Counted from the stretch's first letter, positions 11,291 to 21,494 are shown. The stretch: DNA of 64,000 bases from CAVRXQ01 sp963838845 (GCA_963838845.1 CAWISR010000003.1:806001-870000), one strand, 5' to 3'. Notes: generated from the letters alone by a model not told the origin. Made by a program: numbers and translations.

Positions 11291-12417
11291 GCGGGCTCGA
11301 CCTCGCGACGGCGCGCCGTCAGCGCGCGGAGAAGGTGCGTGCCCGCCTCGACGAGCTCGAGATCGACGTTTTGCTGCTCTCGATCGGCGCGGACCTGCCG
11401 TGGCTCACCGGCTACGAGGCGATGCCGCTCGAGCGCCCGACCGTGCTCGTCTTCGCCGCCGACGCCGATCCGACCTTGGTCGTTCCGAGGCTCGAAACGC
11501 CGCGGGTCGCAATCGACGAGAAGCTTTTTTTGGTGCACCCATACGGGGAAACCGACGATGCCGTCGGCATCGTCGCCGATCTGGTCGGAGAACGCCGCCG
11601 GGTGGCGTTTTCCGATCGCGCCTGGGCGGGGCTGCTCTTGCAGTTGCAGGGGGCGATGACCGACGCCGCCTTCTTCGAGGCGTCGCGGGTGACCGGCCCT
11701 TTGCGCGCGGTGAAGGATCCCCACGAGCAGGAAGCGATCGCGCAAGCGGGCGCGGCAGCGGACCGCGTCGCCGAGGCACTCTTGGGCGGTGAGATTGCGC
11801 TCATCGGTCGTGGCGAGTCCGACGTGTCGAGAGAGATCGGCGCGCGCCTTTTGGCGGAGGGTCATCGCAGCGTGAACTTCGCGATCGTCGGCTCGGGGCC
11901 GAACTCGGCGAGCCCGCACCACGAGGCAGGGGCGCGCGTGATTCGCGCCGGAGACGTCGTCGTCTGTGATTTCGGGGGGGCCTACGCGTTCGATGGTGAC
12001 GTCGGCTACTGCTCGGACACGACGCGCACGGTCGCGGTCGGCGAACCGGGGTCGGAGTTTCGCGAGCTCTACGCCGTCTTGGAAATCGCGCAGAGCGCCG
12101 CGCTCGCCGCCGTGGAGCCCGGGGTCACGGCTGAAGAGCTCGATCGGGTCCCGCGGGCGCTCATCGAGGACGCCGGCTTCGCCAAGGGGTTCATCCATCG
12201 CACGGGACATGGGATCGGCATCGAAGGCCACGAAGAGCCCTACATCGTCGAGGGCAACCGGGATGTCGTCGTAGCTGGGAACGCTTTCTCGATCGAGCCC
12301 GGGATCTACCTCGAGGGACGCTTCGGGGCGCGTATCGAGGACATCGTGGTCGTCACCGAGGATGGCTCGCGTCCCTGTAACGCCTCCGATCGCGCGCTCA
12401 TCGTGCTCGAGCGGTGA
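11287..12417 (+). CDS. M24 family metallopeptidase (Xaa-Pro aminopeptidase-like)
   Basis: The 376-residue protein has an N-terminal creatinase-type domain and a C-terminal pita-bread domain. The five metal ligands of M24 peptidases are all visible: D in VVCDFGGAY, D in YCSDTTRT, H in RTGHGIGIEGHEEP, E in SIEPGIYLE and E in ARIEDIVVV. This fits a dinuclear-metal proline-specific aminopeptidase of the PepP/PepQ group. Start GTG at 11287 overlaps the lipBA stop (GTGA). It contrasts with the M24 protein at 31981, which lacks these ligands. Confidence 0.9.
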   Translation: MSGLDLATARRQRAEKVRARLDELEIDVLLLSIGADLPWLTGYEAMPLERPTVLVFAADADPTLVVPRLETPRVAIDEKLFLVHPYGETDDAVGIVADLVGERRRVAFSDRAWAGLLLQLQGAMTDAAFFEASRVTGPLRAVKDPHEQEAIAQAGAAADRVAEALLGGEIALIGRGESDVSREIGARLLAEGHRSVNFAIVGSGPNSASPHHEAGARVIRAGDVVVCDFGGAYAFDGDVGYCSDTTRTVAVGEPGSEFRELYAVLEIAQSAALAAVEPGVTAEELDRVPRALIEDAGFAKGFIHRTGHGIGIEGHEEPYIVEGNRDVVVAGNAFSIEPGIYLEGRFGARIEDIVVVTEDGSRPCNASDRALIVLER

Positions 12418-12452
12418 GGGTCGCGCCCGGGCGCCGTTGTTAGCCTCGAATT

Positions 12453-13325
12453 GTGACGTTCGCCAGGAAGCAACCCTCGGCCGAGCTGCCCGAACGTCCC
12501 GTGCTCGTTGTAGCGCTCGATGGCTGGATCGACGCCGGTTTCGCCGCCGCGACGGCGCTCGCCGCAATCGTCACCGACATCGACTCTTCGACCTATGTCA
12601 CCTTCGACCCCGACGAGCTCATCGATCAACGGGCGCGGCGGCCGCGGCTGCGAGTCGACGACGGTGTGCGGTCGTCGATCTCGTGGCCCGAGCCGGCCAT
12701 CGTCGTCGGCCACGACCGGATGGGAACGGGCGTCGCGTTGCTGATCGGACCGGAGCCCGACTACCGCTGGAAGCCCTTCACCGAAGAGGTCGTCACGATC
12801 GCGAAGGACCTCGAGGCGCGCATCGCCATCGGGCTCGGCGCCTTCCCGATCGCCTCGCCGCACACGCGTCCGATCAAGCTCATCTCGACGGCGTCGAAGC
12901 CCGAGCTCACGCGGCAGGTCGGCTTCATGCATGGCTCCGTCGATGTGCCGGCGGGGATCGGCGAGGTCATCGGTCACGCGCTCGACGAGGCCGGGATCCC
13001 CTCGATCGGGCTGTGGGCGCGCGTGCCGCACTACGTCGCGGCGATGCCCTTCGCGCCGGCCGCGCTCGCGCTCGTCGAAGGGCTCTGCGAGGTCGGCGGG
13101 CTCGTCCTTGGGACAGACGCCCTGCGCGAGAGCGCCGATGAGTCGCGTCGTCAGGTCGACGAGCTCATCTCCCAGTCCGACGAGCACAAGGCGATGGTGA
13201 AAGAGCTCGAAGAGCAGTTCGACGCCGGCGCCGAGCCGGTCGTCGGCTTCGAGGGAGAGTCCCTGCCGACGGGAGAAGAGATCGCCGCCGAGCTCGAGCG
13301 GTACCTGCGCGGCGAGACCGGATGA
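12453..13325 (+). CDS. PAC2 family protein
   Basis: The 290-residue protein matches the PAC2 family (proteasome-assembly-chaperone-like fold), common in Actinomycetota. Typical stretches are VLVVALDGWIDAGFAAATAL at the N-terminus, DPDELIDQRARRP and LGAFPIASPHTRPI. The C-terminal third is acidic and probably helical (ELISQSDEHKAMVKELEEQF). No enzymatic function is established for this family. Start is GTG at 12453, 35 bp after the peptidase gene; the stop overlaps the next ATG by four bases (ATGA). Confidence 0.85.
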   Translation: MTFARKQPSAELPERPVLVVALDGWIDAGFAAATALAAIVTDIDSSTYVTFDPDELIDQRARRPRLRVDDGVRSSISWPEPAIVVGHDRMGTGVALLIGPEPDYRWKPFTEEVVTIAKDLEARIAIGLGAFPIASPHTRPIKLISTASKPELTRQVGFMHGSVDVPAGIGEVIGHALDEAGIPSIGLWARVPHYVAAMPFAPAALALVEGLCEVGGLVLGTDALRESADESRRQVDELISQSDEHKAMVKELEEQFDAGAEPVVGFEGESLPTGEEIAAELERYLRGETG

Positions 13326-14053
13326 GCATCGATCCCGCCGCGAGCGCGACGAGCGCCGCGGCGGTCATCTTCGACATGGACGGGCTCCTCGTCGACTCCG
13401 AGCCAATCTGGAACCGCGTCCAAGCCGAGGTCCTCGATTCGGTCAGCGTCGACATCCGACCGCTCCTCCGTCAGGGCCTCATCACCGGTATGCGCGCCGA
13501 CGAGGCGGTGGCCCTGTTCCGGCAGCACTTCGGTTTCGCCGGTCCCACCGACGCGCAGCTCGCCGCCGAGATCGTGCGCGGCGTGACCGAGAGAATCCCG
13601 GACGGCGCGCGACTCTTCCCCGGAGCGGTCGAGGCGCTCGAGTTTTGCGAAGCGCGCGGCCTTCCGCTCGCCCTCGCGTCCGGGTCGGTGACGGCGGTCA
13701 TCGACGCGGTTTTGGACCGTTTCGACCTCCGCCGACATTTCTCCGTGGTCGTCTCCGCGGAGCGCGTCCCACTCGGCAAGCCCCATCCAGCGGTGCTCCT
13801 GCTCACGGCAGAGGAGCTCGGTGCCGACCCGCGCCGATGCGTCGTCGTCGAGGATGCGGTGAACGGCGGTATCGCCGCGAAGGCGGCTCGCATGGCGGTC
13901 GTCGGCATCCCCGAGCCCGGCACCGAAGGAGATCCGCGCTGGGCTGTCGCCGATCTCGTTTTGGAATCGCTCGTCGACTTCCCTTCGGCATCTGTCGCGG
14001 CGTTGCTCGACGACGTCACCCGTGCCGACGTGACGCGCGTCGCGCTGATCTGA
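13322..14053 (+). CDS. HAD superfamily hydrolase, beta-phosphoglucomutase-like
   Basis: The 243-residue protein has the HAD phosphatase layout. Motif I FDMDGLLVDSE carries nucleophile D18 and acid/base D20. A helical cap follows, then motif II LALASGSVTAV, motif III with the GKPHP lysine and motif IV VVVEDAVNGGIAAKAA. The cap type and the DGLLVDSE signature place it with beta-phosphoglucomutase or sugar-phosphate phosphatases. The substrate cannot be told. ATGA overlap with the PAC2 gene indicates coupling. It converges on leuS with a 15-bp gap. Confidence 0.88.
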   Translation: MSIDPAASATSAAAVIFDMDGLLVDSEPIWNRVQAEVLDSVSVDIRPLLRQGLITGMRADEAVALFRQHFGFAGPTDAQLAAEIVRGVTERIPDGARLFPGAVEALEFCEARGLPLALASGSVTAVIDAVLDRFDLRRHFSVVVSAERVPLGKPHPAVLLLTAEELGADPRRCVVVEDAVNGGIAAKAARMAVVGIPEPGTEGDPRWAVADLVLESLVDFPSASVAALLDDVTRADVTRVALI

Positions 14054-14068
14054 GCAGCGCCGCGCTTT

Positions 14069-16537
14069 TCAGACGACGATGTTCACGAGCCGAGGGGGCT
14101 TCGTGACGATGCGGCGCGGCTCGTTGCCGCCGAGATGGTGGGCGACCGCCGAGGAAGAAAGGGCCAGGTCGACGAGCTCAGCCTCGGTGATCGACGCCTC
14201 GACGCGGATGCGGTCGCGGACCTTGCCGTTCACCTGGATGACGAGTGTGACCGAATCCTCGACCAGAAGCTCGGGGTCGGCGACCGGCCATGACGTCTCG
14301 TGGACGTGCCCGCCGTTGCGCTTCTCCCACGCTTCCGCGGCGAGGTGCGGAGCCATCGGTGCGAGGAGCTTCAACAACACGTCGATCGACTCGTCGACGC
14401 AGGTGCGATCGACGCCGGAACGCAACGCCTGCACGATCGCACGGCGGAGCTCGCGGACTCGGGCGACGGCGGTGTTGAACTCGTAGCGACCGAAGTCCTC
14501 GGTGACAGCGTCGATCACCCGGTGCGTCTCGCGTCGCAGTGCCCTCTCGTCGATGGCGATGGCGGTGCGACCGTCGCCTTCTGTCTCCCGTGCGACCGAG
14601 TCGGTGTCGGTGGCGAGCTGCCAAACCTGGCGCAGGAAGCGCACTCCTCCGTCGATCATCTCGTTTGACTGTTCGGTCCAATCGAAGTCGTCGACTGGCG
14701 GCGCCACCGAGAGGTGGAAGAGCCGCAAGGCGTCGGCGCCGACGGTTGCGAAGTACTCGTTCGGCGCGATGACGTTTCCCTTCGACTTCGACATCGCCCG
14801 TCCGCCGAGGCGGATCATCCCCTGGCAGAAAAGCTGCGTGAACGGCTCACGGATCTCTTCTGGTGCGAGCCCCAGATCTCCGAGCGCTCTCGTGTAAAAG
14901 CGCGCGTACAACAGGTGCAGGATCGCATGCGTGATGCCGCCGATGTACTGATCGACCGGCATGAAATGGCGCGCCGCGTCGATGTCGACGGGCTCGTCGT
15001 GGTCCTTCGGTGAGCACATCCGCAGGAAGTACCAGGACGAGTCGACGAAGGTGTCCATCGTGTCGGTCTCGCGCCGCGCCGGCTGGCCGCAGCGCGGGCA
15101 GTCGATGCGGAGGAAACCCTCGTGGTGGTTCAGCGGTGACTCACCCGTCGGGGTGAACTCGACATCGTCGGGCAAAAGGACCGGGAGCGCGGATTCCGGC
15201 AGGGGGACGATGCCGTCGGCGTCGCAATAGACGACGGGTATCGGACAGCCCCAGTAGCGCTGTCGGCTGATCAGCCAGTCGCGCAGGCGGTACTGCACGT
15301 GTAGCTCGCCGGCGCCTTTTCCGACGAGCCATTCGGTGGCGGCTTCCTTGGCGCGCTCGACGTCGAGACCGTCGAGGAATCCGCTGTTGACCTTCTCGCC
15401 GCGACCGGTCCAGGCACCGCCCGCGAAGTCGTCGGGCGGTTCGACCGTGCGAATTACGGGGAGGCTGTGGATCGTCGCGAAGTCGAAGTCGCGCTCGTCT
15501 TCCCCGGGCACGGCCATGATTGCGCCGGTGCCGTAGGTCGAGAGCACATACTCGGCGACGTAGATCGGGATGCGCTGGCCATTGAAGGGGTTGGTCGCGA
15601 AACTCCCCGTCGGCGCGCCGCGCTTTTGTGCCGCTTCGTCCGCCATGCGCCGGACGTCCGTCTCGGTGGCCGTGAGGCGTCGCAGCTCCGCGACCTGCTC
15701 GGCGTTGTCGGGCGTCGTCAGCGCGTCGACGAGCGGGTGCTCGGGCGCGAGTGCGAGAAAGGTGGCGCCGAATCCCGTGTCCGGGCGCGTCGTGAACACC
15801 TCGATCGAAAGGTCGCCGTGGCCCTCGACCGCAAAGCGCAGGCGCGCTCCTTCGGATCTGCCGATCCAGTTGCGCTGCATCGTCTTCACCTTCTCCGGCC
15901 AGTCGAGCCAGTCGAGGGCGGAGAGGAGGTCGTCGGCGTACTTCGTGATGCGGAAGAACCACTGCTCGAGCTGTCGGCGCTCGACGAGATCACCGGAACG
16001 CTCACAGGTTCCGTCGGGGAGGACCTGTTCGTTGGCGAGCACGGTGTGACAGCCCGGGCACCAATTGACCGTCGCCTTGTCGCGGTAGGCGAGTCCAGCT
16101 TCCAAGAAGCGCAGGAAGATCAATTGGTTGAAGCGCATGTACTCCGGATCGTGGCTCTTCACCTCCCGGCGCCAGTCGTAGACGGCGCCGAGGCGGATCA
16201 CGCTCGCTCGCAGTTCCGCGATGCGGGCCTCGGTGTACTCACGGGGGCTACGCGCGCCGCCTTTGATCGCGGCGTTCTCGGCGGGCAGCCCGAAGGAGTC
16301 GAAGCCGAACGGGGATAAGACGCCGTAGCCCTGCATCGTGCGGAAGCGGACGAGCGTGTCGCCGAAGGTGTAGTTGCGGATGTGGCCCTGGTGGGCGGGA
16401 CCGCTCGGGTAGGGGTACATCGAGAGCACGTAATACGCAGTGCGCGGGTCGTCGCCGTCGATCTCGTAGGTGCCCTCTTCGGCCCAGCGGCGCTGCCAGC
16501 GCTCTTCCACGCTTCGGAAGTCGTACGACTCTGGCAT
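14069..16537 (-). CDS. leuS: Leucyl-tRNA synthetase
   Basis: The 822-residue class I synthetase charges tRNA-Leu. The HIGH-type signature is HQGHIRNY within YPYPSGPAHQGHIRNYTFGD, near residue 49. The KMSKS-type signature is AMSKSKGNVIAP, near residue 583. A CP1 editing domain is present (VFTTRPDTGFGATFLALAPE). A zinc-type CPGCHTVLANEQV stretch is also present. Length is normal for the bacterial enzyme. Start is the ATG at 16537. Only 90 bp separate it from the next gene, leaving no room for a T-box leader. Confidence 0.97.
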   Translation of the reverse strand: MPESYDFRSVEERWQRRWAEEGTYEIDGDDPRTAYYVLSMYPYPSGPAHQGHIRNYTFGDTLVRFRTMQGYGVLSPFGFDSFGLPAENAAIKGGARSPREYTEARIAELRASVIRLGAVYDWRREVKSHDPEYMRFNQLIFLRFLEAGLAYRDKATVNWCPGCHTVLANEQVLPDGTCERSGDLVERRQLEQWFFRITKYADDLLSALDWLDWPEKVKTMQRNWIGRSEGARLRFAVEGHGDLSIEVFTTRPDTGFGATFLALAPEHPLVDALTTPDNAEQVAELRRLTATETDVRRMADEAAQKRGAPTGSFATNPFNGQRIPIYVAEYVLSTYGTGAIMAVPGEDERDFDFATIHSLPVIRTVEPPDDFAGGAWTGRGEKVNSGFLDGLDVERAKEAATEWLVGKGAGELHVQYRLRDWLISRQRYWGCPIPVVYCDADGIVPLPESALPVLLPDDVEFTPTGESPLNHHEGFLRIDCPRCGQPARRETDTMDTFVDSSWYFLRMCSPKDHDEPVDIDAARHFMPVDQYIGGITHAILHLLYARFYTRALGDLGLAPEEIREPFTQLFCQGMIRLGGRAMSKSKGNVIAPNEYFATVGADALRLFHLSVAPPVDDFDWTEQSNEMIDGGVRFLRQVWQLATDTDSVARETEGDGRTAIAIDERALRRETHRVIDAVTEDFGRYEFNTAVARVRELRRAIVQALRSGVDRTCVDESIDVLLKLLAPMAPHLAAEAWEKRNGGHVHETSWPVADPELLVEDSVTLVIQVNGKVRDRIRVEASITEAELVDLALSSSAVAHHLGGNEPRRIVTKPPRLVNIVV

Positions 16538-16627
16538 TGGGCCAAAAGACTACCGAGCGACCTGCGCCTCGAATCAGAGCGGTCCCCCTGTTCGCTACTG
16601 TCAGTGGTTCCTTCCTGGGAGGATCTG

Positions 16628-19600
16628 TTGCACTGTCCTTCTTGCGGCTCCGAGAACGAGGACGCGGCTCGTTTCTGCGGCGATTGCGGTGCCCCGCTCG
16701 CGCTCACCTGTCCGAATTGCGGCGCCGCCGCGTCGGCGGGTAAGCGCTTCTGCCAGCAGTGCGGAGCCGCCCTCGCGACGACTGCCACGGGTGTCGCGAT
16801 GTCCTCGGTCGAGACGTCCGAGGGGCGGGCTCCCGCGCCTCCGGCCGCGGAACGACGCCTGATCTCGGCGCTCTTCGCCGATCTCGTCGGCTTCACGAGT
16901 ATCTCCGAGGCACGCGATGCCGAGGAGGTGCGCGACCTGCTCGTGCGCTTTGCCGACGTGGCGCGGGCGGTCGTGCAGCGGTACGGGGGTGTCGTCGACA
17001 ACTTCATCGGCGACGCCGTTTTCGCCGTCTGGGGCACGCCGATCGCGCACGAAGACGACGCCGAGCGGGCGGTGCGCTGCGGGCTCGACCTCGTCGACGC
17101 GATCGCTGCTCTCGGCCGGCAGATCGGGATCGCTGGTCTCGCGGCGCGAGCGGGCGTGCTCACCGGTGAAGCAGCCGTGAATCAAGGAGATGCCACCGAG
17201 CGACTCGTGGCAGGAGACCTCGTCAACACGGCGTCGCGACTGCAGACGGCGGCGACGCCAGGATCGGTGTTCGTCGGAGAAGCGACGTATCTCGCAACGA
17301 ATCATGCGATCGCATTCAGCGAACTCGGCGACTTGGTGCTGAAAGGGAAGGATGTGCCGGTTCGGGCATGGCGTGCCTTGCGCGTCGTGAGCAAGACGCG
17401 CGGCGCAGAGCGGCCGGAAGGGATTGAACCGCCGTTCGTTGGTCGCGACGAGGAGCTGCGTGTGTTGAAGGACGCGCTCAATTCGCTTCGCCGGGATCGC
17501 CGCGCTCGTCTCATCTCCGTCACGGGAATTCCCGGTATCGGTAAGAGCAGGCTCGCCTGGGAGATCCACAAGTACGCCGATGGTGTCGTTGACAACTTCT
17601 TGTGGCACCATGGCCGCAGCCCCGCGTACGGCGAAGGCGTGACCTTCTGGGCGCTCGCCGAGATGGTGCGCATGCGCGCTCGCATCAGCGAGGACGAAGA
17701 GCCGGCGAGCGCGAGAGAGAAGCTCGCGCAGACCATTGCGGACTTCGTCGTCGACCCCGAGGAACGCGGTTGGATCGCGCCAAGGCTTTCTCACCTGCTC
17801 GGGCTCGCGGTGGCGCCGACGGGAACACGCGACGAGACGTTCGCCGCATGGCGTCGATTCTTCGAATCCGTCGCCGAGCGAGACCCTGTCGTCATGGTGT
17901 TCGAAGATCTGCAATGGGCTGATAGCGGCCTCATCGACTTCATCGAGTCCCTGCTCGAGTGGTCGAGGAGCGAGCCGATCTTGGTCGTCGCGCTCTCGCG
18001 GCCCGAGCTCTACGACCGCCGGCCGAACTGGGGCGCCGGCCAGCGAAGTTTCACGTCGGTCCACCTCGAGCCGCTCGGGCAAGAAGCGATGCACGAACTC
18101 CTCCTCGGGCTCATACCGGACTTGCCGGATCGCTTCGCGCAGCGGATCCTTGAGCGGGCGGAGGGCGTCCCGCTGTTCGCAGTCGAGATTGTTCGAATGC
18201 TCGCCGGAAAGGGGCTGCTTCTCGAGGCCGATGGTGCGTACGAGATCGCAGGCGAACTCTCCGACGTCGAACTGCCGGACAGCCTCCACGCGTTGATCGC
18301 GTCACGACTCGACGGGCTTCCTCAAGAGGAGCGCGTCCTCATCCAAGACGCATCGGTTCTCGGCAAGAGCTTCACCTTGGGGGCACTCGCGTCGATCACT
18401 CGCCGGGAGCAAGGTGAGCTTGAAGCGGTGCTACGCGACCTCGTCAGGCGGGAATTTCTCACGATCGATCTCAATCCGCGATCTCCCGAGCGCGGCCAGT
18501 ACGGGTTCTTGCAGGGCGTGATTCGGGAGGTCGCGTATTCGACGCTCGCCCGTCGGGACCGCCGGGCGCGCCACGTCGCCGCGGCTGAATACCTCGGTTC
18601 CCTCGGCGAAGACGAGCTCGCCGGGGTCGTCGCATCGCACTACCTCGAGGCGTACCGGTCATCCCCCGACGATGCCGAGCGCGATGAGCTCGGACGCGCC
18701 TCGCGCGAGGCGCTCGTCGGCGCGGGGAAGCGAGCGCTTTCTCTCGGGGCTCCGGACCAGGCGCTCGTCTTCGCTGAGCAAGCGCTCGAGGTCGCGGCTC
18801 CCGGGCTCGAGCGAGCCGAGATCGAGGACTTCGCGAGTCAGGCCGCGGGAAACGCGGCGAAGCTCCAACTCGCCCTCGAGCACTCCGAACGGGCCTTCGA
18901 GGAGTTCACGGCGCACGGCGAGAAGGAACGGGCGGCGCGCGCCCTTTCGAGGACGTTGAGGGGTCGGCCGAGCGTCGACTCGCTCGACGCGACGATCTCG
19001 CGGGGGGAGGGAGTCTTCTCGGAGCTCGGAGATGAGGGTGACCCGCTCGTGAGGGCGAACCTCGCGTCGATCATCGCCATGATGCACCGGGCGGCTGGAC
19101 ACGATGAGGCGTCGGTCGAATGGGCGGAGCGTGCGCTTTCGTTCGCCGAACGCACCGACGATCCCGAAGGTCTCGCGCAAGCCGTCGCCGCTCGTGCCTA
19201 CGCGGCCCACGGACTCGGTCGTCGTCGCGAGGCGGTGATCCTGCTGCGCGGCGCGCTCGAGATCGTCGAGGCGGCCGGTCTCGTCGAACTTCAGTCGGAA
19301 TGGCTGACGCTCCTGGCCGTGTTCGCGACCGACGACGACCCACGCGAATCGTTAAAGGTTGCGTTGCGCGCGGCGGACTCGTCGCGACGCGCGGGTAATC
19401 GAATCTTTTTGACGATCAATCTCGTGAACATCGCGGAGTTTGGTGTCATGGCCGGGGAGTGGGAAACCGCGCAAGCCGCTCATGCCGAGTTCGACGAGCT
19501 CGAGATTGATCCGATGCTGGATCCTGTGATTTTTCGTCGCATGACTGGCGCGTTCCTCGACGCGCTCACCGTCGATCCCATTACGGCGATCCGAGAATCT

Positions 19601-20155
19601 GACGCGATCGGCGAGTCGATCGCGTCCAAGGAGGACCGACCGACGCGCGCGACGCACCTGTGGCACCGGGCATACATGAAGGTTGTCGCCGGTGACTTTC
19701 GCGGTGCTCGCGAGGACGCCGAGGCGTCATTCGCCGTCGAACCGACCGGGATCAACGCATCGGAGGCGCTGACGCTGAAGGCGCGCGCGGAGTTGTGGAT
19801 CGGGGATCAAGAGGGCGCCCGCGCTACCCGTGCTCGGATGGAGAGTTTCCGCGGCCGGCTGATGTCGACGATGCGAACGACGACAGATGCCGGTCTGGCC
19901 GCGCTCGAAGGAAGAGTCCCGGACGCGATCGCGCTCTACGAGAGTGCGGCGAGATCCTGGGACGAGCTCGATTCTCCGCTCGATCGCGCGTTTTGTGCCC
20001 TCGACCAGGTGGTGCTGCTCGGTGGTCACTCCGTCGCGGAAGATGGTGCGCGCACGGCGCGGGCGATTTTCACGCGACTTCGATCACGCCCTCTTCTCGA
20101 TCTCGTGGAAACTCTTCAACAGGCCCCGGTTCCGGCGCCGGCAGGTCCTGCGTGA
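16628..20155 (+). CDS. Zinc-ribbon, class III nucleotide cyclase, AAA ATPase and TPR regulator
   Basis: Start is TTG at 16628, behind GGGAGGA. The 1175-residue protein opens with two zinc ribbons (CPSC/CGDC and CPNC/CQQC within residues 1-50). A class III cyclase domain follows at about 76-258, with metal-site segments LFADLVGFTS and GGVVDNFIGDAVFAVWG. Next is a STAND-type ATPase region with P-loop GIPGIGKSR near residue 300 and FEDLQWAD as Walker B. The remaining half is helical and probably TPR-like. Such proteins probably couple ligand or protein sensing to cyclic-nucleotide output; ligand and target are unknown. The upstream in-frame extension looks non-coding. Confidence 0.85.
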   Translation: MHCPSCGSENEDAARFCGDCGAPLALTCPNCGAAASAGKRFCQQCGAALATTATGVAMSSVETSEGRAPAPPAAERRLISALFADLVGFTSISEARDAEEVRDLLVRFADVARAVVQRYGGVVDNFIGDAVFAVWGTPIAHEDDAERAVRCGLDLVDAIAALGRQIGIAGLAARAGVLTGEAAVNQGDATERLVAGDLVNTASRLQTAATPGSVFVGEATYLATNHAIAFSELGDLVLKGKDVPVRAWRALRVVSKTRGAERPEGIEPPFVGRDEELRVLKDALNSLRRDRRARLISVTGIPGIGKSRLAWEIHKYADGVVDNFLWHHGRSPAYGEGVTFWALAEMVRMRARISEDEEPASAREKLAQTIADFVVDPEERGWIAPRLSHLLGLAVAPTGTRDETFAAWRRFFESVAERDPVVMVFEDLQWADSGLIDFIESLLEWSRSEPILVVALSRPELYDRRPNWGAGQRSFTSVHLEPLGQEAMHELLLGLIPDLPDRFAQRILERAEGVPLFAVEIVRMLAGKGLLLEADGAYEIAGELSDVELPDSLHALIASRLDGLPQEERVLIQDASVLGKSFTLGALASITRREQGELEAVLRDLVRREFLTIDLNPRSPERGQYGFLQGVIREVAYSTLARRDRRARHVAAAEYLGSLGEDELAGVVASHYLEAYRSSPDDAERDELGRASREALVGAGKRALSLGAPDQALVFAEQALEVAAPGLERAEIEDFASQAAGNAAKLQLALEHSERAFEEFTAHGEKERAARALSRTLRGRPSVDSLDATISRGEGVFSELGDEGDPLVRANLASIIAMMHRAAGHDEASVEWAERALSFAERTDDPEGLAQAVAARAYAAHGLGRRREAVILLRGALEIVEAAGLVELQSEWLTLLAVFATDDDPRESLKVALRAADSSRRAGNRIFLTINLVNIAEFGVMAGEWETAQAAHAEFDELEIDPMLDPVIFRRMTGAFLDALTVDPITAIRESDAIGESIASKEDRPTRATHLWHRAYMKVVAGDFRGAREDAEASFAVEPTGINASEALTLKARAELWIGDQEGARATRARMESFRGRLMSTMRTTTDAGLAALEGRVPDAIALYESAARSWDELDSPLDRAFCALDQVVLLGGHSVAEDGARTARAIFTRLRSRPLLDLVETLQQAPVPAPAGPA

Positions 20156-20235
20156 CTCCGGGATCGGCGTGATACGCGAACATCGGACGCGCGAAGCGGT
20201 CACGGCTCCGCTGCGCTGAGTCGATCTCTCGCACG

Positions 20236-20841
20236 TTGATCGAACTGCAGCTCGCCGACTGGCGAAGACGAGTTGCCGAGCTCTACGCCGCGGTTCGGTC
20301 GTCCGGGGACCCCGCGAAAGGGCACGAGCTGTGGCGCCAGGGGAGGGACGCCCTGTTTGCTTCACACCCCGAGAGCCCGCTCGCCGCAGACGATCCGCTG
20401 CGCGAGACGGGGCTGCCGTACTGGCCGTACGACCCGGGTGTTCGTTTCGAGGTACTGGTCATCTCCGTTCGCGAACAAGTGCGGATCGAGGTGGAGACCG
20501 ATGATACGAAAACGACGATGCGACTCGCAGGCCGAGTGGAGCTTCCCGACCCGATCGGCGCGAGGCTCGATCTCTGGTGGCTTGAGCAGTACGGCGGCGG
20601 CCTTTTCCTGCCTCTTCGGGACTCGACCGCGGGCCACGAGACCTACGGGGGTGGCCGCTACTGCTTGGACACAGCAAAAGGATCCGACCTGGGGGGACGC
20701 GACGATGCTCTCATCGTCGACCTCAACTTCCTCTATCACCCGTCGTGTCGCTACGACCCGCGATGGGTCTGCCCGCTCGCACCCGCTGGGAACACGATCG
20801 ATTTTCCACTACGAGCTGGAGAAAGGCTCCGAGCTGGCTGA
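20236..20841 (+). CDS. DUF1684 family protein
   Basis: The 201-residue protein matches the DUF1684 family by its C-terminal signatures YGGGRYCLDTAKGSDLG and NFLYHPSCRYDPRWVCPLAP. The N-terminal half (WRRRVAELYAAV, ELWRQGRDALFASHPESPL) is also family-like. The function of the family is not established. Start is set at TTG 20236, the first start in frame before the conserved part; no strong ribosome binding site is visible. No signal peptide is seen. Confidence 0.8.
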   Translation: MIELQLADWRRRVAELYAAVRSSGDPAKGHELWRQGRDALFASHPESPLAADDPLRETGLPYWPYDPGVRFEVLVISVREQVRIEVETDDTKTTMRLAGRVELPDPIGARLDLWWLEQYGGGLFLPLRDSTAGHETYGGGRYCLDTAKGSDLGGRDDALIVDLNFLYHPSCRYDPRWVCPLAPAGNTIDFPLRAGERLRAG

Positions 20842-20915
20842 CAAACGGAAATGCGATGGTCGTTGCGGAATCCTTATCTCTCCTCGTCACATGCTGTGAA
20901 GTAATTTTTGCTTTC

Positions 20916-21332
20916 ATGCGCGTGCGTCTATTGCTCGTTGTGCTTTTCGCTCTCGTTGGTTCTTCGCTCGCGAGCGTGGCGTCGGCGAGCGCCAACGCCA
21001 ACACAATCACTGTTCACGGACCAACGAAGAACCTCTACCACACGTACTTCAATGAGACTGTGTCGGGAATTGCTGCAGGTTCTGCCAACTACGTAATCAG
21101 CGGCGAGCAGCTCTACAAAAACGGCGGCTGCGCCGCGCTCTACCTAACCGAGTCGAAGCGGAGCGATTGGTATCAGTGGCCCACGGGAACCGGCCCAGTA
21201 CACGGACCGTTCTCGCTCGTGGCGCGGTTTTGGGCCCGGAACCACAACGAGCACGGCATCTGCACGTACCTCATCAACCGGACGACCAAGCAAACCTTTG
21301 CCCGCGCCGGACTGTTCTGGAACAACTCGTAG
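20916..21332 (+). CDS. Small secreted protein of unknown function
   Basis: The 138-residue product begins with MRVRLLLVVLFALVGSSLAS, a clear signal peptide, probably cut after ASVASASA. I do not recognise the mature part. It has two cysteines (GGCAALYL and GICTYLINRTT), which could form a disulfide, and many aromatic and Asn/Thr residues, as in small extracellular beta-proteins. An open frame extends upstream to 20745 but overlaps the previous gene and lacks sense, so ATG 20916 is preferred. The stop is about 160 bp before the tRNA gene and thus just outside the island. Confidence 0.6.
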   Translation: MRVRLLLVVLFALVGSSLASVASASANANTITVHGPTKNLYHTYFNETVSGIAAGSANYVISGEQLYKNGGCAALYLTESKRSDWYQWPTGTGPVHGPFSLVARFWARNHNEHGICTYLINRTTKQTFARAGLFWNNS

Positions 21333-21494
21333 CTGACGCTCGCCCTGGAACTCGACCTCCGACCCGGTTCGCCCAACTCATGTCGCGCGCCACGCCGGGT
21401 GCCTGCGGTTTTGGTCGTTCGAGGCAAGCCAGATCGGTCGCGATAGGGTGATCGTCGCCTGGTGGGTCCCCTGAACAGGGAGAACGTCGTGCCG

